The notes beneath the pieces were generated by a model that saw only the letters and a program-made list of their open reading frames with translations, made no database searches and had not been told where the DNA came from. Position numbers and translations under genes: made by a program. 64,000 nt of DNA from CALCCV01 sp964388665 (GTDB taxonomy: Bacteria; Bdellovibrionota; Bdellovibrionia; Bdellovibrionales; Bdellovibrionaceae), in the NCBI GenBank assembly GCA_964388665.1, contig CAYMBJ010000006.1:1-64000 (forward strand). Reading direction: 5' to 3'. Positions 27,875-37,529 of this stretch are shown here, piece by piece. Numbering within the stretch: the first letter of the stretch is position 1; each line of letters opens with the position of its first letter.

Positions 27875-28240
27875 CTACTTTTTGATTGGTTTTGCTTTAG
27901 GATCTTGGGTTGAATCTGACTTCGGCACGGACACCGCAGATTTTACCGAGACCAACTGCACCTCTTGCGGCAAAACGCCCGTGACCTTTTTGCGCCAACT
28001 CGAGTCGTTGCCATCAACATACTCCACAGGCTCGCTGCTCATTGATGATTGCAAAAACTGCGACTCCAGCTCGGGCCAGTTACCTGAAGCTTCTTCTTCT
28101 AGGACCGTTTGTCGATCCATTACGTAGACTTTCGGACTGCAGCCAATAGCAACAAAAGCGGACCCGAGAAATAAGAATAGCGATACCAAACTCAAATCAA
28201 GTTTAGACCGAGATGGAAATTGGTATAAATTGTTTTTCAT
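27875..28240 (-). CDS. Lipoprotein coupled to the AsmA-like gene
   Basis: 121 residues. A signal sequence with basic N-terminus runs to a lipobox (VAIGC, Cys about 34). The mature part begins SPKVYVMDRQTVLEEEASGNWPELE, as in short lipoproteins that pair with large beta-groove proteins, and ends Lys/Pro-rich. The ATG overlaps the stop of the 1067-residue AsmA-like gene by 4 bp, so the two are made together. In E. coli the AsmA-like YdbH has a small lipoprotein partner, YnbE; similarity of arrangement is suggestive, sequence homology is unproven. Confidence 0.7.
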   Translation of the reverse strand: MKNNLYQFPSRSKLDLSLVSLFLFLGSAFVAIGCSPKVYVMDRQTVLEEEASGNWPELESQFLQSSMSSEPVEYVDGNDSSWRKKVTGVLPQEVQLVSVKSAVSVPKSDSTQDPKAKPIKK

Positions 28241-31200
28241 TCTAATCGTATCTCCTTTAACTGAGAAGAAATGCTCCGTGAATAGGGTGTCAAAAAACTA
28301 GAAATTGGGATGCCACGTATTTTTGAAACTGGATTTGCAATATTGAGATCCACATCTAGGTCCATCAGCCCAGCATAAAATCGCATCGATAGCTGTTTTG
28401 GATAAGCATAGGCCAATAGCGTGCGCATTTTATTAAATTGCTCATTGATATATTCTGGATCCAAAACATTCATAAGCGAGAGCAGCTGATCATCACCCAA
28501 CTGAGTCACGTCGATTCTACCATCCAAAGAACGGGCATTGACATTGTAGACGATGGCCATGCGTGCAGTGATGGGCTTGTCGGTCGGTTGTCGATGCCCA
28601 GGCGGTGATGCCGGGAAAATCTCGCGAGGCACAACATTGGTCAGCCTTGCCAGAAGACCCAATGCTGGTTGTGCAGAATTGAAATCAAAATAAAATTCAC
28701 CCCCTGCTTGACCACTCCCGAGAGTCAAATTGAATTTTTGTCCCTGAAGCAAATTTTGGTGGAGCCGCATATATATAACGAGCGGGCCGTAATCAATTCC
28801 TTTATAACGAATGCTTTGAATCGCCAGTGGTTGAGAATTCGACAACAGTGGCTCTACGCGATCAAAGGTGACACGAATAAATGCGTTAAGGTTCACTAGC
28901 TCCTGAAACTTAAGCCCACCCTTTTCTAGACGGAGCTGTTCTTGAAAGGGAATTTGACCGGACACTTTGGTCAGCGAGATCCCTTGAGCACGATTATTGT
29001 AGAAAAAGTCCGTGAACTGAAGACTGCCATCTAGACTGAGGCGATTTCCGCCGCGAAAAAAAACACTAATGGGCGTTCGAAATTGTCCTTTTAACTCCTG
29101 ATCAGAGGTGAGTGAGAAAGTATTTTTAATATTGCCTTCGATAGCTCCTTGCAATTGATATTCCTTAGGATGCCCCTGGGCAACACCTACAAATTTGGCT
29201 GCAAGAGTGTTTTGATCAATTTTCAATTCCAAAATCTTAAGCCGCGTGACATTGCCCTCACTTGAAACATCGAGTTTCAATGAGGCCGTGTCCGTTGAAT
29301 ATTCGCGACCCTGCGATTCATCACTTTTTAACTTAATTTTGGTTTTGACTGCATTGAGTGAAAACTGAAGGTCCAAATTATTGCCAAAATCAGAGCCCGA
29401 ATGACTGAATTCGCCACTGCCTTTGACTTCTGCCGAGCGAACCACATCAGCATAGGCCACACGCTCCGCTGTCAGATTCATTTTGGCTTTGCGTCTATTG
29501 TCTTTTTGCTCCATCGAAAAAGCAACAGATCCACTTGGGAAAACGGGCTTCTTTGTGACGGCGTCATGCCAATTGAGCGTGCTTGCTATTTTAACAGGCC
29601 ACTCAAAAACCGTCTTGTTTTTGAGTGTTTGAAATTCTGAGCTCAAATCAAAATTGATTTTGGGGGCACCCATATCTGCAAACTTTTTCGAAATTACGAA
29701 ATAAGAATTCGCTATATGTAAATCCACCAGCCCCTTAATGCCCACTTTCTGTGAGCTCGTCTCCTGTACTGGGGATTCTTGATCCATCTCGGATTGGCTA
29801 TAGTCACTATCTACAACCAGCACCTCTTGATCGCCAGCAAACACCTTCCAATCAACCCTCACTTTTGCTGACGAAAACGCTTCAGAGCGAGCGCTGATCT
29901 TTAATGGCAGAGGTTTGCTAAGGTACATGTTTTTACGAGCCGAAGTCTTTATGGTCTTCGGCTGAACAGCGAAGTCCGCATTGAGAGCCAGCCTTCTCTG
30001 TCCAGAGGAGTTTTGTTCTATATTAAAGTTGAACTCGCTTTCTGAAACATTAAAATCATCTTTCAACGCAAAGGCATCGGCTTTGATTTCAACCTTTGCA
30101 TTGAACTCAGCATCGGCCCAAGGTTTTGAAGAAAAATCAACAATATCCTTTGCAACCCCCCGCCGATCCAACTGCCAAGTGACCTCGATACCTGGAACGG
30201 ACACCACTGGCAATTCAGACACAATGCCAAGGTCTCCGAGCAGACCTTTCATTTCTTGCAATTGCAAATCGCCATGAACTACAGATTTTAGTCCCTGTGG
30301 ATCTTTTGCAAGAAGAGCCAATTTGCTCGTAAAGAATGCCTTGCCCAGGTACTTACCGTTTAAATCCAATCTTAACATCGAAAGCTCTTTGTCGGTCTCA
30401 AGGCCAAGACCAAAGATGAGCGGCTTCGCTAAGATCTTATTTTTAAACATCAGCGCTTCGAGCTCCGCACGCCATTGCCAGCGAAACAAATTGCCAGTGT
30501 CATTGTTAACAAAACGGGCACTGCCAATCTTTAGAGAATCATCTAAAGCGAGATCGCTCACTTCTAGGCCCAACTCAAGCTGTTTGGGCGTGAGGCGATA
30601 AATGTCCTGATCCTTTTCGAATAGAAGATCCACATTGGCGCCAAGATTCCACAAAAATTGCAACTGCGAAGCCTGTGAAATCTGAGCAGACTGAGCAGAC
30701 TGAGAAGATTGAGAAGATTGAGTTTGCGACGGCACCTTCGTCGCAGGATCCGTTTTATCGGAATCCGTGGTGATCGCCAAATAGTCTCCTGCCGCTTTCG
30801 AATCAATTTCAACTTTCACCGCAATTTGCTTTTCCGTTGCAGCGAATCGCCCTTGGGTGACGAGGTTGCGAAAATGAACAAGAGTCGTTTTGTCTATGTT
30901 ACCAAGCTTCGCTGTGGATTTGAAACTGCCCGCAAGGGGACCTAGGCTATACTCTTCAACCCTCACTTCGATGGGAATCATCGCAAACAAATTTGCAATC
31001 TGGCGATCCAGCTCCAGACCGCCATTTGGAGTTTCGTCTTGGGAAAGCGCTTGGAGGCTGAGATCTGTGTGTATGCCTTTGAGCGTGAGTTTTGCAATAT
31101 CCACGCGGATTGGAAAAAAACCAATATCGTATACGATATCGAACTCTTCAACTTGCGCGTCCATTGCCAAAGTCGCCGTCTGCATCTTTATACGCAAGTT

Positions 31201-31440
31201 TTGCAAGGAGATCTCATGAAAGAGGTCAATCTGGCTTTGATCGAATTCGACAACTGTGCCCTTTTCCGCCATCACACTTTGCAGTTTTGCAAGAAGCCAT
31301 CGCTGCCCGTTGGCTGTCTGCATAAACCACAGACTCAAGGCAAATAGCAAAACCGCTGCAAACGCCAGCCCAGAAAAAATGAGGAGCAGTTTTTTTATCG
31401 AACGATAGCCCTGCACATCCGCTGCGACCTGATGTATCAA
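28237..31440 (-). CDS. AsmA/YdbH-like inter-membrane protein
   Basis: 1067 residues, with an N-terminal membrane helix (about 18-40) and a very long region of alternating beta strands with no Cys, as in AsmA-like proteins (TamB, YhdP, YdbH) that form hydrophobic grooves for lipid movement between membranes. The C-terminal part includes IPFQEQLRLEKGGLKF, a pattern seen in YdbH-type C-termini. A low-complexity SQSSQS/AQSAQ stretch lies near 240-260. The start is a TTG at 31440, 3 bp after the S1-protein stop, with no other good start before the membrane helix. It precedes a lipoprotein with 4 bp overlap. Confidence 0.7.
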   Translation of the reverse strand: MIHQVAADVQGYRSIKKLLLIFSGLAFAAVLLFALSLWFMQTANGQRWLLAKLQSVMAEKGTVVEFDQSQIDLFHEISLQNLRIKMQTATLAMDAQVEEFDIVYDIGFFPIRVDIAKLTLKGIHTDLSLQALSQDETPNGGLELDRQIANLFAMIPIEVRVEEYSLGPLAGSFKSTAKLGNIDKTTLVHFRNLVTQGRFAATEKQIAVKVEIDSKAAGDYLAITTDSDKTDPATKVPSQTQSSQSSQSAQSAQISQASQLQFLWNLGANVDLLFEKDQDIYRLTPKQLELGLEVSDLALDDSLKIGSARFVNNDTGNLFRWQWRAELEALMFKNKILAKPLIFGLGLETDKELSMLRLDLNGKYLGKAFFTSKLALLAKDPQGLKSVVHGDLQLQEMKGLLGDLGIVSELPVVSVPGIEVTWQLDRRGVAKDIVDFSSKPWADAEFNAKVEIKADAFALKDDFNVSESEFNFNIEQNSSGQRRLALNADFAVQPKTIKTSARKNMYLSKPLPLKISARSEAFSSAKVRVDWKVFAGDQEVLVVDSDYSQSEMDQESPVQETSSQKVGIKGLVDLHIANSYFVISKKFADMGAPKINFDLSSEFQTLKNKTVFEWPVKIASTLNWHDAVTKKPVFPSGSVAFSMEQKDNRRKAKMNLTAERVAYADVVRSAEVKGSGEFSHSGSDFGNNLDLQFSLNAVKTKIKLKSDESQGREYSTDTASLKLDVSSEGNVTRLKILELKIDQNTLAAKFVGVAQGHPKEYQLQGAIEGNIKNTFSLTSDQELKGQFRTPISVFFRGGNRLSLDGSLQFTDFFYNNRAQGISLTKVSGQIPFQEQLRLEKGGLKFQELVNLNAFIRVTFDRVEPLLSNSQPLAIQSIRYKGIDYGPLVIYMRLHQNLLQGQKFNLTLGSGQAGGEFYFDFNSAQPALGLLARLTNVVPREIFPASPPGHRQPTDKPITARMAIVYNVNARSLDGRIDVTQLGDDQLLSLMNVLDPEYINEQFNKMRTLLAYAYPKQLSMRFYAGLMDLDVDLNIANPVSKIRGIPISSFLTPYSRSISSQLKEIRLE

Positions 31441-31443
31441 TCT

Positions 31444-32913
31444 TTAGCCCTTACTCTTTGGCGTCGATGAGACATTGAAGAGGCCTTGCAATTGATCTCC
31501 CAATGAGCCAAAAGATCCCGAGCCGGCTCCGCCTTGAAAGCCCTTCCATGATTCATCTTCATTGCCCGTTGGCAGAGTCAGATTGAGCTTTCGCTCTTCA
31601 TATTGAATTTCAGAAACCTTAATAGTGAGGTTCATGCCCACCTTGAGTTTGTCCAATTGAAAATCGGGTGAATCTTGCAGATGTGATCTCGGCAAGAGCC
31701 CGACAATTCCAGGCTCAAGCTCCACAAAAACGCCGTAATTCTCTTTGCGCGTGATCAGCCCAGGGACAACGGCGCCCACCGGAAACTTTGACATCACCAT
31801 GGCCCAAGGATCGCTACCTGCATCACGAAGGCTCAAGAGTAATTTTCGATCCGCCATATTGATCTCTTTGATCATTACACGAATCTTTTCGTTTTCTTGA
31901 ACAGCATCTTCTGGCTTCATCACGCGCTTGACATAGCTCATCTCTTGCAAAGGCAGCAGTCCCTCTACACCTGGCATGATCTCAACAAATGCGCCAAATT
32001 TCATAAGACGGGTGACCCGTCCGTCAACCACGCTTCCCTCTTGAATTTCTGAAGATAGTTTTTCCCAAGGAGCCTCTTCCACCTGCTTAATAGAAAGTGA
32101 TATACGTAGGTCTTTGGCGCCTTGCTCTATATTTAGAATTTTCACCTTTACGGCCTGCCCTACAGTCAAGACTTCGTTCGGATCACTGATTCTTGACCAT
32201 GCGATTTCTGAGATATGGCAAAGCCCCTCAACGCCGTCACCCAGATCCACAAATGCACCATACTTTTCTAGACGAGTGATCATGCCACTCAAAATCATTC
32301 CAGGTTTTTTTGTTTCAAAAAAATCCATGCCGGCCACTTCTTTGAGTTCTTCAAGAAGTTTACGCCTCGAAACAACAATGTTTCGTCCACGTTCAGAAAA
32401 CTGAGTGATCAAAAATTCAAATTTTTTATTCAAATACTCTTCGGGTTGCTCTACATATTTAATATCCATTTGACTGATGGGACAAAAAGCGGACTTTCCC
32501 ATCAGCTGCACCCGAAAACCACCATTGGTGAGCTCAGTGACTCGGCCCTCAACCGGAAGCATTTTGTCCCAGGCATCTTCTAAATCTTCGGCTAAATTTT
32601 TAGCCGTGGCTTTTGGAGATAGCTTTACGTCGGTGCCTTTGACATAGGTCACATACAAACTCAAATGATCACCAACGCTGTGAAGAAACTGCCCATCATC
32701 GTCGAGAAGATCTTTGCGCAAAACCATTCCATCTTGCACGGTCCCTGTGGAGACAAAGACTTCCTCTTTACCTATGCTCAAGATTTCTGAGTCAATTTTA
32801 TCACCCACACGAAGATTCTGACCTAGCTTTGCCTGGGAGGATTCAAACAGTGCTGCAAAATCAGATTCTGCTCCTGGTTTCTTTGGTCCATCATCGCCAA
32901 ATATATCGCTCAT
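31444..32913 (-). CDS. S1-repeat RNA-binding protein (ribosomal protein S1-like)
   Basis: 489 residues with at least four S1 OB-fold repeats (about 37-105, 125-190, 205-275, 290-360, 375-445), with typical cores such as GMITRLEKYGAFVDLGDGVEGL and GRVTRLMKFGAFVEIMPGVEG. It starts with an acidic segment and ends with a Gly/Ser-rich tail. It is shorter than the six-repeat S1 of E. coli (557 residues). It could be the ribosomal S1 or a second S1-like RNA-binding protein; context (envelope genes downstream) does not decide. It starts with ATG after GCGAGG. Confidence 0.85.
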   Translation of the reverse strand: MSDIFGDDGPKKPGAESDFAALFESSQAKLGQNLRVGDKIDSEILSIGKEEVFVSTGTVQDGMVLRKDLLDDDGQFLHSVGDHLSLYVTYVKGTDVKLSPKATAKNLAEDLEDAWDKMLPVEGRVTELTNGGFRVQLMGKSAFCPISQMDIKYVEQPEEYLNKKFEFLITQFSERGRNIVVSRRKLLEELKEVAGMDFFETKKPGMILSGMITRLEKYGAFVDLGDGVEGLCHISEIAWSRISDPNEVLTVGQAVKVKILNIEQGAKDLRISLSIKQVEEAPWEKLSSEIQEGSVVDGRVTRLMKFGAFVEIMPGVEGLLPLQEMSYVKRVMKPEDAVQENEKIRVMIKEINMADRKLLLSLRDAGSDPWAMVMSKFPVGAVVPGLITRKENYGVFVELEPGIVGLLPRSHLQDSPDFQLDKLKVGMNLTIKVSEIQYEERKLNLTLPTGNEDESWKGFQGGAGSGSFGSLGDQLQGLFNVSSTPKSKG

Positions 32914-33138
32914 ATACGACCTCGCCGTAATAAATATTTATTTTCTCATGTGAAAACATCGAACTTTAAGAACCACAATCTGGCACCAATTTTAGGACTG
33001 AGCAAGAAGCAAAAGTGAGCGCATTGCTAGCAACACCAGGACCGCGCGGCGCTTCTGAGCCGTGGCCCCTGTTAAAAAGCGCGTCATTGCTGGGTCTAAT
33101 GAGTTGATTTCAAGGACTGACTTGGTCTTAATAGGAGC

Positions 33139-33741
33139 ATGAAAAAAACGAATTCGCTAAACAAAATGAGATTCCTTATTCTGACCCTTGGTTTGATCAC
33201 TTTATCTGGTTGTGGCATTCAGAGCATTCCCAGATCTAAAAACAATGTTGAGGCAGCCCTTGCTGAAGTGACTAACCAGTACAAGCGACGCGCTGACTTG
33301 ATTCCCAATCTGGTTCAGACGGTCAAAGGCTATGCGAAACAGGAACAGGAAACATTGACCGCGGTCGTTGAGGCGCGGGCCAAGGCCACCAGCATGCAGA
33401 TTGACCCGTCAAACGCCACGCCAGAGCAGATTCAAAAATTTGCCAGTTCCCAGGGACAGCTCAGTCAGGCCCTGGGCCGCCTGATGGTGGTGAGCGAACG
33501 CTATCCCGACTTGAAATCGAACCAAAACTTTTTGGATCTCCAGGCACAGCTCGAGGGAACTGAAAACCGGATCACGATCGCACGGCAGCGCTACATTGAG
33601 GCAATTAAGGAATTCAATAATCTTGTTTCTGTTTTCCCAACCAGTCTTAGCAATTCGCTTTTCTTTCACCACCAAAAAATGCCTCAATGGGGTGACGAAG
33701 TGACTGCGGAAGAAAAGCAAGCGCCGAAAGTGGAATTTTGA
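33139..33741 (+). CDS. lemA: LemA family protein (lipoprotein form)
   Basis: 200 residues. The signal region ends at a lipobox (LSGC, about residue 25). The LemA helical domain follows: NNVEAALAEVTNQYKRRADLIPNLVQTVKGYAKQE, then EARAKATSMQ, LSQALGRLMVVSERYPDLKSN and FLDLQAQLEGTENRITIARQRYIEAI. LemA proteins are conserved envelope proteins of unclear biochemical role. It opens a three-gene set with two TPM-domain genes, a common arrangement, and overlaps the next start as TTGA. Confidence 0.93.
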   Translation: MKKTNSLNKMRFLILTLGLITLSGCGIQSIPRSKNNVEAALAEVTNQYKRRADLIPNLVQTVKGYAKQEQETLTAVVEARAKATSMQIDPSNATPEQIQKFASSQGQLSQALGRLMVVSERYPDLKSNQNFLDLQAQLEGTENRITIARQRYIEAIKEFNNLVSVFPTSLSNSLFFHHQKMPQWGDEVTAEEKQAPKVEF

Positions 33742-34532
33742 TCACTGTAACATTGCACGGCTGGAAGGGTCGCCTTTTCAGCCTCATTTTTTCACTTTCT
33801 ACAATTTTTTTATTGCCAATTTGTGGCTTTGCCCAAAATGAAGATTTCGCAATTCCACCCCTGACCAGCCCAGTGATGGATTCGGCCAAAGTGATGAGTC
33901 CCCAGGTCAAGCAGCAATTGGAAGCGGCTGTTCGTCACCTCAAAGATGTGAGTGGTACACAAATCACCGTGTTGACCGTAGACAGTCTCCATGGGCTGCC
34001 CATCGAACAGGCTTCAATTCAAGTGACTGATAAGTGGCAGCTCGGTGATAAGAAAACGGATCGCGGCCTACTGTTTTTGCTGGCGGTCGCAGATCGCAAG
34101 ATCAGAATAGAAGTGGGACAAGGCCTTGAGGGCCTCCTCACTGATGCCTACAGCAAACGAATCATCGCCAATGTCATGGCTCCAGCATTTAAGAATTCAG
34201 ATTATGATACGGGCATTGCCTCAGGGGTGTTGAGTGCCGCCCGCCTCACCGATCCCGAGGTTGATTTAACCAGTTATTTTTCAGGCTATGCTTCTCAAGA
34301 TGTGGGTGGTGAAAACTCCAGCCCTAAATCCAAGGGCGGCTTTCGCAGCCTGATTCCCATCTTGTTTTTTATTCTTTTTATTTTGTTCAACGGCTTTGGC
34401 GGCTCAAGAATGCGTCGGCACGGTTTCTTTTTTCCCGGAATGGGTGGCGGAGGTCGAGGCGGCGGCGGCTTTGGTGGCTGGTCCGGGGGTGGTGGCGGAT
34501 TTAGCGGTGGCGGCGCCTCGGGCGATTGGTGA
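33738..34532 (+). CDS. TPM-domain protein, YgcG-like, Gly-rich tail
   Basis: 264 residues starting at a TTG that overlaps the lemA stop. Signal peptide (about 1-35), then a TPM domain (about 40-175: VMDSAKVMSPQVKQQLEAAVRHL, GTQITVLTVDSL, KTDRGLLFLLAVADRKIRIEVGQGLEG). One membrane helix (about 200-220, ILFFILFILF) is followed by a Gly-rich tail with GGGGRGGGGFGGW and FSGGGASGDW, typical of YgcG-type proteins. TPM domains have been called phosphatases, but the activity in most members is unproven. It acts in the envelope, probably with LemA. Confidence 0.9.
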   Translation: MITVTLHGWKGRLFSLIFSLSTIFLLPICGFAQNEDFAIPPLTSPVMDSAKVMSPQVKQQLEAAVRHLKDVSGTQITVLTVDSLHGLPIEQASIQVTDKWQLGDKKTDRGLLFLLAVADRKIRIEVGQGLEGLLTDAYSKRIIANVMAPAFKNSDYDTGIASGVLSAARLTDPEVDLTSYFSGYASQDVGGENSSPKSKGGFRSLIPILFFILFILFNGFGGSRMRRHGFFFPGMGGGGRGGGGFGGWSGGGGGFSGGGASGDW

Positions 34533-34587
34533 TCCATAGAACTGAATACGAATGCAATGGATTTTTTCGAAAACCAGGAGAAAGATC

Positions 34588-35226
34588 ATGAAAAAATTGT
34601 TAACCGACGAAGAGATAAAACGAATTGAAGCCGCAATTGAGCGCGCTGAACTCAAGACCTCTGCAGAGATCGTTCCTGTGCTAGCCTCGCGCTCGACGCC
34701 GATTTTTTCGCAGCGATTGGGGATCTTTTTGCTCCTTATTTTATTTTTAAACTCCTGCGCCTATGTTGCCATAGACAACGACAGCGGGTCAGTTCTTTGG
34801 ATGATCGAGCTTGGAATACTTGTGGTCTCCTATTTTGGCTCTGCATGGCTGGTGCATCGCACATTGTTTTTTAAGGCCTTTTCTGCGGAGTTAGAAACTC
34901 AAAACATGGTGGACCTAAGGGCCGAACTCGAATTTTTTCGCTCAAACATCAAGGCCACGGCCAACAAAACCGGGGTTCTACTGTTCGTATCTGCCCATGA
35001 GCACAAAGCTGTGATTTTGGCTGACAAAGCCATTACCTCCGTGTTTCCAAATGAAACCTGGGGCGACCTCATTAAGGTTATGATATCAAAAATTCGCGCA
35101 GGTGGGATTGCCGCCGGAATGGAGGCCTGTATCGACCAACTTGGCGATACCTTGGCCACTCGTTTTCCAATCCAAAAGGATGATCAAAACGAACTTAAAA
35201 ATCACCTCATATTGAGAGATTTTTAA
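34588..35226 (+). CDS. TPM-domain membrane protein
   Basis: 212 residues from the ATG at 34588, preceded by CAGGAGA; an upstream start 36 bp earlier is not supported. It begins with a TPM-like segment (LLTDEEIKRIEAAIERAELKTSAEIVPVLA), then two hydrophobic helices (about 45-64 and 72-90), then the rest of the TPM domain (VLLFVSAHEHKAVILADKAITSVF). This is the second TPM type that usually accompanies LemA and YgcG. It is the last gene of the set and convergent with the acidic lipoprotein gene. Confidence 0.88.
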   Translation: MKKLLTDEEIKRIEAAIERAELKTSAEIVPVLASRSTPIFSQRLGIFLLLILFLNSCAYVAIDNDSGSVLWMIELGILVVSYFGSAWLVHRTLFFKAFSAELETQNMVDLRAELEFFRSNIKATANKTGVLLFVSAHEHKAVILADKAITSVFPNETWGDLIKVMISKIRAGGIAAGMEACIDQLGDTLATRFPIQKDDQNELKNHLILRDF

Positions 35227-35248
35227 GCTCCTTACTGTTGCTTTCAGG

Positions 35249-36409
35249 CTAATTATCACAGTGAGCGATCGGCCCACATCTGATCTTGCGGACCTTTGGT
35301 TCTTGTTTGAAAAAGTTTAGAACCCACTGTCCATTTTTAAATACAGCAAGCTTTTGATTGTGCCTTGTCACCTTATCAACGCCCACCGCTGGCGCACCGT
35401 AAAACTCCTGGCAATAGGCCTGTGCAGATTTGTGGTGCAAATGTTTTATTTTTGGAGTCTCGACTACAAAGCCTTTTTCGCAACTGGGTGCTGAGTCGCC
35501 ATCCACACCAGGGACAGGGCAGTAAGGGATGCTCTCAATCGCCGCAGGAGAAAATTTGCTGAGAATGTCTTCGGGAACCTGAGAACAGAAGCGAATCTCG
35601 CCGCAAGTTATTTTTGATACAACCTTGTCTTGCTTAAACCAAGTGGCATACCACTCTCCATTTCGGTAGCGAATGAAGTCCTGCTTATGGCGCGTGTCGA
35701 CCTTATAAGAGACCACCTTTGCGTTATAGAAGTACTGACAATAGTCACTGGCGGCACTCTTGTGTAACCAGCGAATTTTGGGTTTTTCCGTAATTCTCTG
35801 TTGGGTGCAACCCACAGATTGGGCCGACTCTGGTCGCTGCATACAGATGGGGGCATCAACAACCTCTTCTTCCATATCTACGACTTCTTTGTCTGCAACT
35901 TCGTCTGCGGGAGGAGTGGCGTCACCCACTTGAGACTCGTCACCCTCTTCGCCCATACCATCATTCGAGCTATCTCCATCAACGGGAGGCAGGTCTTCAA
36001 TTTCCACATATTCAATAGGATCCATACCTGAATCACTTGAATCACCTGGCACATCTTCCGGCATGTCGCCATCTTCCGGCATGTCGCCATCTTCCGGCAT
36101 GTCGCCATCTTCTGAGCCACCGCCTGCGACTTCGCCCACCTGATCTCCGCCGCCTGCGCCGGCGCCCGCGTCACCCTCAGTAGGATCTGTTTCAATGGGA
36201 TCTGTGATGTCATCCTCAGTGTCAAGAATTCCATCTTCGCTCAATTTGAGAGAAGCCATTTTATTCAAATCCGTGGTTTGCACCTTGGCACATGAGCTCA
36301 GCCCCAGTGCTGTACTCATTGCAATGAGGCCCACCAATAGTGCCTTTGGAATGTTGAGATATCTTGAATCAATTTGTGATTGTGTAAAAAAATTTTGCAA
36401 ACGCTTCAT
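35249..36409 (-). CDS. Acidic lipoprotein with two copies of a Cys-rich domain
   Basis: 386 residues. The signal peptide ends at a lipobox (LSSC, about Cys40). Residues about 60-190 are acidic and low complexity (Asp, Glu, Gly), including three EDGDMP repeats. The C-terminus holds a duplicated domain of about 65 residues, at about 210-280 and 315-385. Each copy shows K-I-(R/K)-x-LH-KSA, YCQ-FY-A, a T-R-H motif, NG-W, a FKQ and a final C-G-I-(x)-F/H-C. The domain is unfamiliar to me. An acidic spacer holding two ligand domains off the membrane is a fair structural reading. RBS GAGGTGGAG. Confidence 0.7.
   Translation of the reverse strand: MKRLQNFFTQSQIDSRYLNIPKALLVGLIAMSTALGLSSCAKVQTTDLNKMASLKLSEDGILDTEDDITDPIETDPTEGDAGAGAGGGDQVGEVAGGGSEDGDMPEDGDMPEDGDMPEDVPGDSSDSGMDPIEYVEIEDLPPVDGDSSNDGMGEEGDESQVGDATPPADEVADKEVVDMEEEVVDAPICMQRPESAQSVGCTQQRITEKPKIRWLHKSAASDYCQYFYNAKVVSYKVDTRHKQDFIRYRNGEWYATWFKQDKVVSKITCGEIRFCSQVPEDILSKFSPAAIESIPYCPVPGVDGDSAPSCEKGFVVETPKIKHLHHKSAQAYCQEFYGAPAVGVDKVTRHNQKLAVFKNGQWVLNFFKQEPKVRKIRCGPIAHCDN
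36053..36106 (-). repeat. Three perfect 18-bp tandem repeats in the acidic lipoprotein gene
   Basis: ATCTTCCGGCATGTCGCC (plus-strand reading) occurs three times without change, followed by a partial copy. It encodes EDGDMP. Changes in copy number would keep the frame and alter spacer length. Confidence 0.95.
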
Positions 36410-36633
36410 AGCTCCACCTCTTGGTTGACCCTAAATATTTACCCCGAAATACGCACGGACTACTCAAGTATAGAAAATTTTAGGCTGATTGCTATTCACC
36501 TAGACCTAGATTCTCAATTCAATCCACACCATCCCGTGGTGCTGTTAAGTCTATAGTCAGTATGATTGGACTTTTGAAATGAGACGCTTGGTAATCGTTC
36601 ACTGCCGTCGATAATTCAGGCAGTTTGTGAAGC

Positions 36634-37341
36634 TCACTTCTTCTTCTTTTTGCTGCGAGCCTCTCGATTCATCAACTCACGGTGCAAATCCAGAGTAAAG
36701 CTCATGAGCTTGGATTCTGTGGACATGTCCACCATCATGAATTGCACTCCCAAAACCTGTTCTTTTGACTTTACATCAACCGGCATTTTGTGACGGATGA
36801 TGGCCGTCAGCTTGATCTCGGGTCGACTGCCCAGTCGCAGGACCCCTTTGAGAGTGTCTCCAGGCTGCAAATTTGGATCTGGATTTACCACGGCCACCTT
36901 AAGTCCACCGCTGCTGTAGTCAACCACTCGCGCGTGGAGATTTACATCTCGATCCCGATGGTCACTGATCATAAATACCCCCGCATAGTCGCTAGGTAAG
37001 CTAATTCTCACGTACCTGCGTCTCTGGAGAAGATAAAACTCCTCGGGGCATTCCAAAATCAATTGGTGATTGTAATATTTGCCCATGGCCTGAAAGAAAT
37101 AGCGATCTTCTCCCAATGAGAAATTGCAAATGAATTCAGAATCCGACAGGGGCAGACTCATCTCTTCACGGGGATCACATATCAAAATGTCTTTTTTTGC
37201 AACGAGCCCATGACTATCAGGTTGCACATAGTAAACCTGATCCGACTTTGCCTTGACTGCGATTAAGACCCGCTCACGCACGATCTGTTCGATCTTGTCT
37301 CGTCTCTCTGACTTCGTAATTTTCTTAAATATCGCTTCCAT
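36634..37341 (-). CDS. PilZ-domain protein (YcgR-like)
   Basis: 235 residues. The N-terminal half (about 1-110) is YcgR-N-like; the PilZ domain starts at about 112 with RRRYVR, and DYSSGG lies some 35 residues later. Together these are the RxxxR and D/NxSxxG c-di-GMP binding motifs. The C-terminus is Lys-rich. PilZ proteins change motility or secretion on binding c-di-GMP. No flagellar genes lie near. The gene stands alone between the acidic lipoprotein and dps. Confidence 0.88.
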   Translation of the reverse strand: MEAIFKKITKSERRDKIEQIVRERVLIAVKAKSDQVYYVQPDSHGLVAKKDILICDPREEMSLPLSDSEFICNFSLGEDRYFFQAMGKYYNHQLILECPEEFYLLQRRRYVRISLPSDYAGVFMISDHRDRDVNLHARVVDYSSGGLKVAVVNPDPNLQPGDTLKGVLRLGSRPEIKLTAIIRHKMPVDVKSKEQVLGVQFMMVDMSTESKLMSFTLDLHRELMNREARSKKKKK

Positions 37342-37529
37342 GCAAAGGGCCTCCGCGGCATTTTTCTAAATTCCTTAGAGAAATTTTAACACAGTAGATC
37401 CCTTGTGGCTCTTGAAAGAGTTGAGGGCCAGACCATCATCGATATCCAGCGCAATGGAGTGACAAAAGGATGGACTTGAAATCTACTGACTGCCGATTTC
37501 CAACTCAAACTTACACAAGGAGTATATTT

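Noticed and set aside
34295..34537. Minus-strand Pro-rich frame
   Set aside because: It is the antisense of the Gly-rich tail of the TPM-domain gene.
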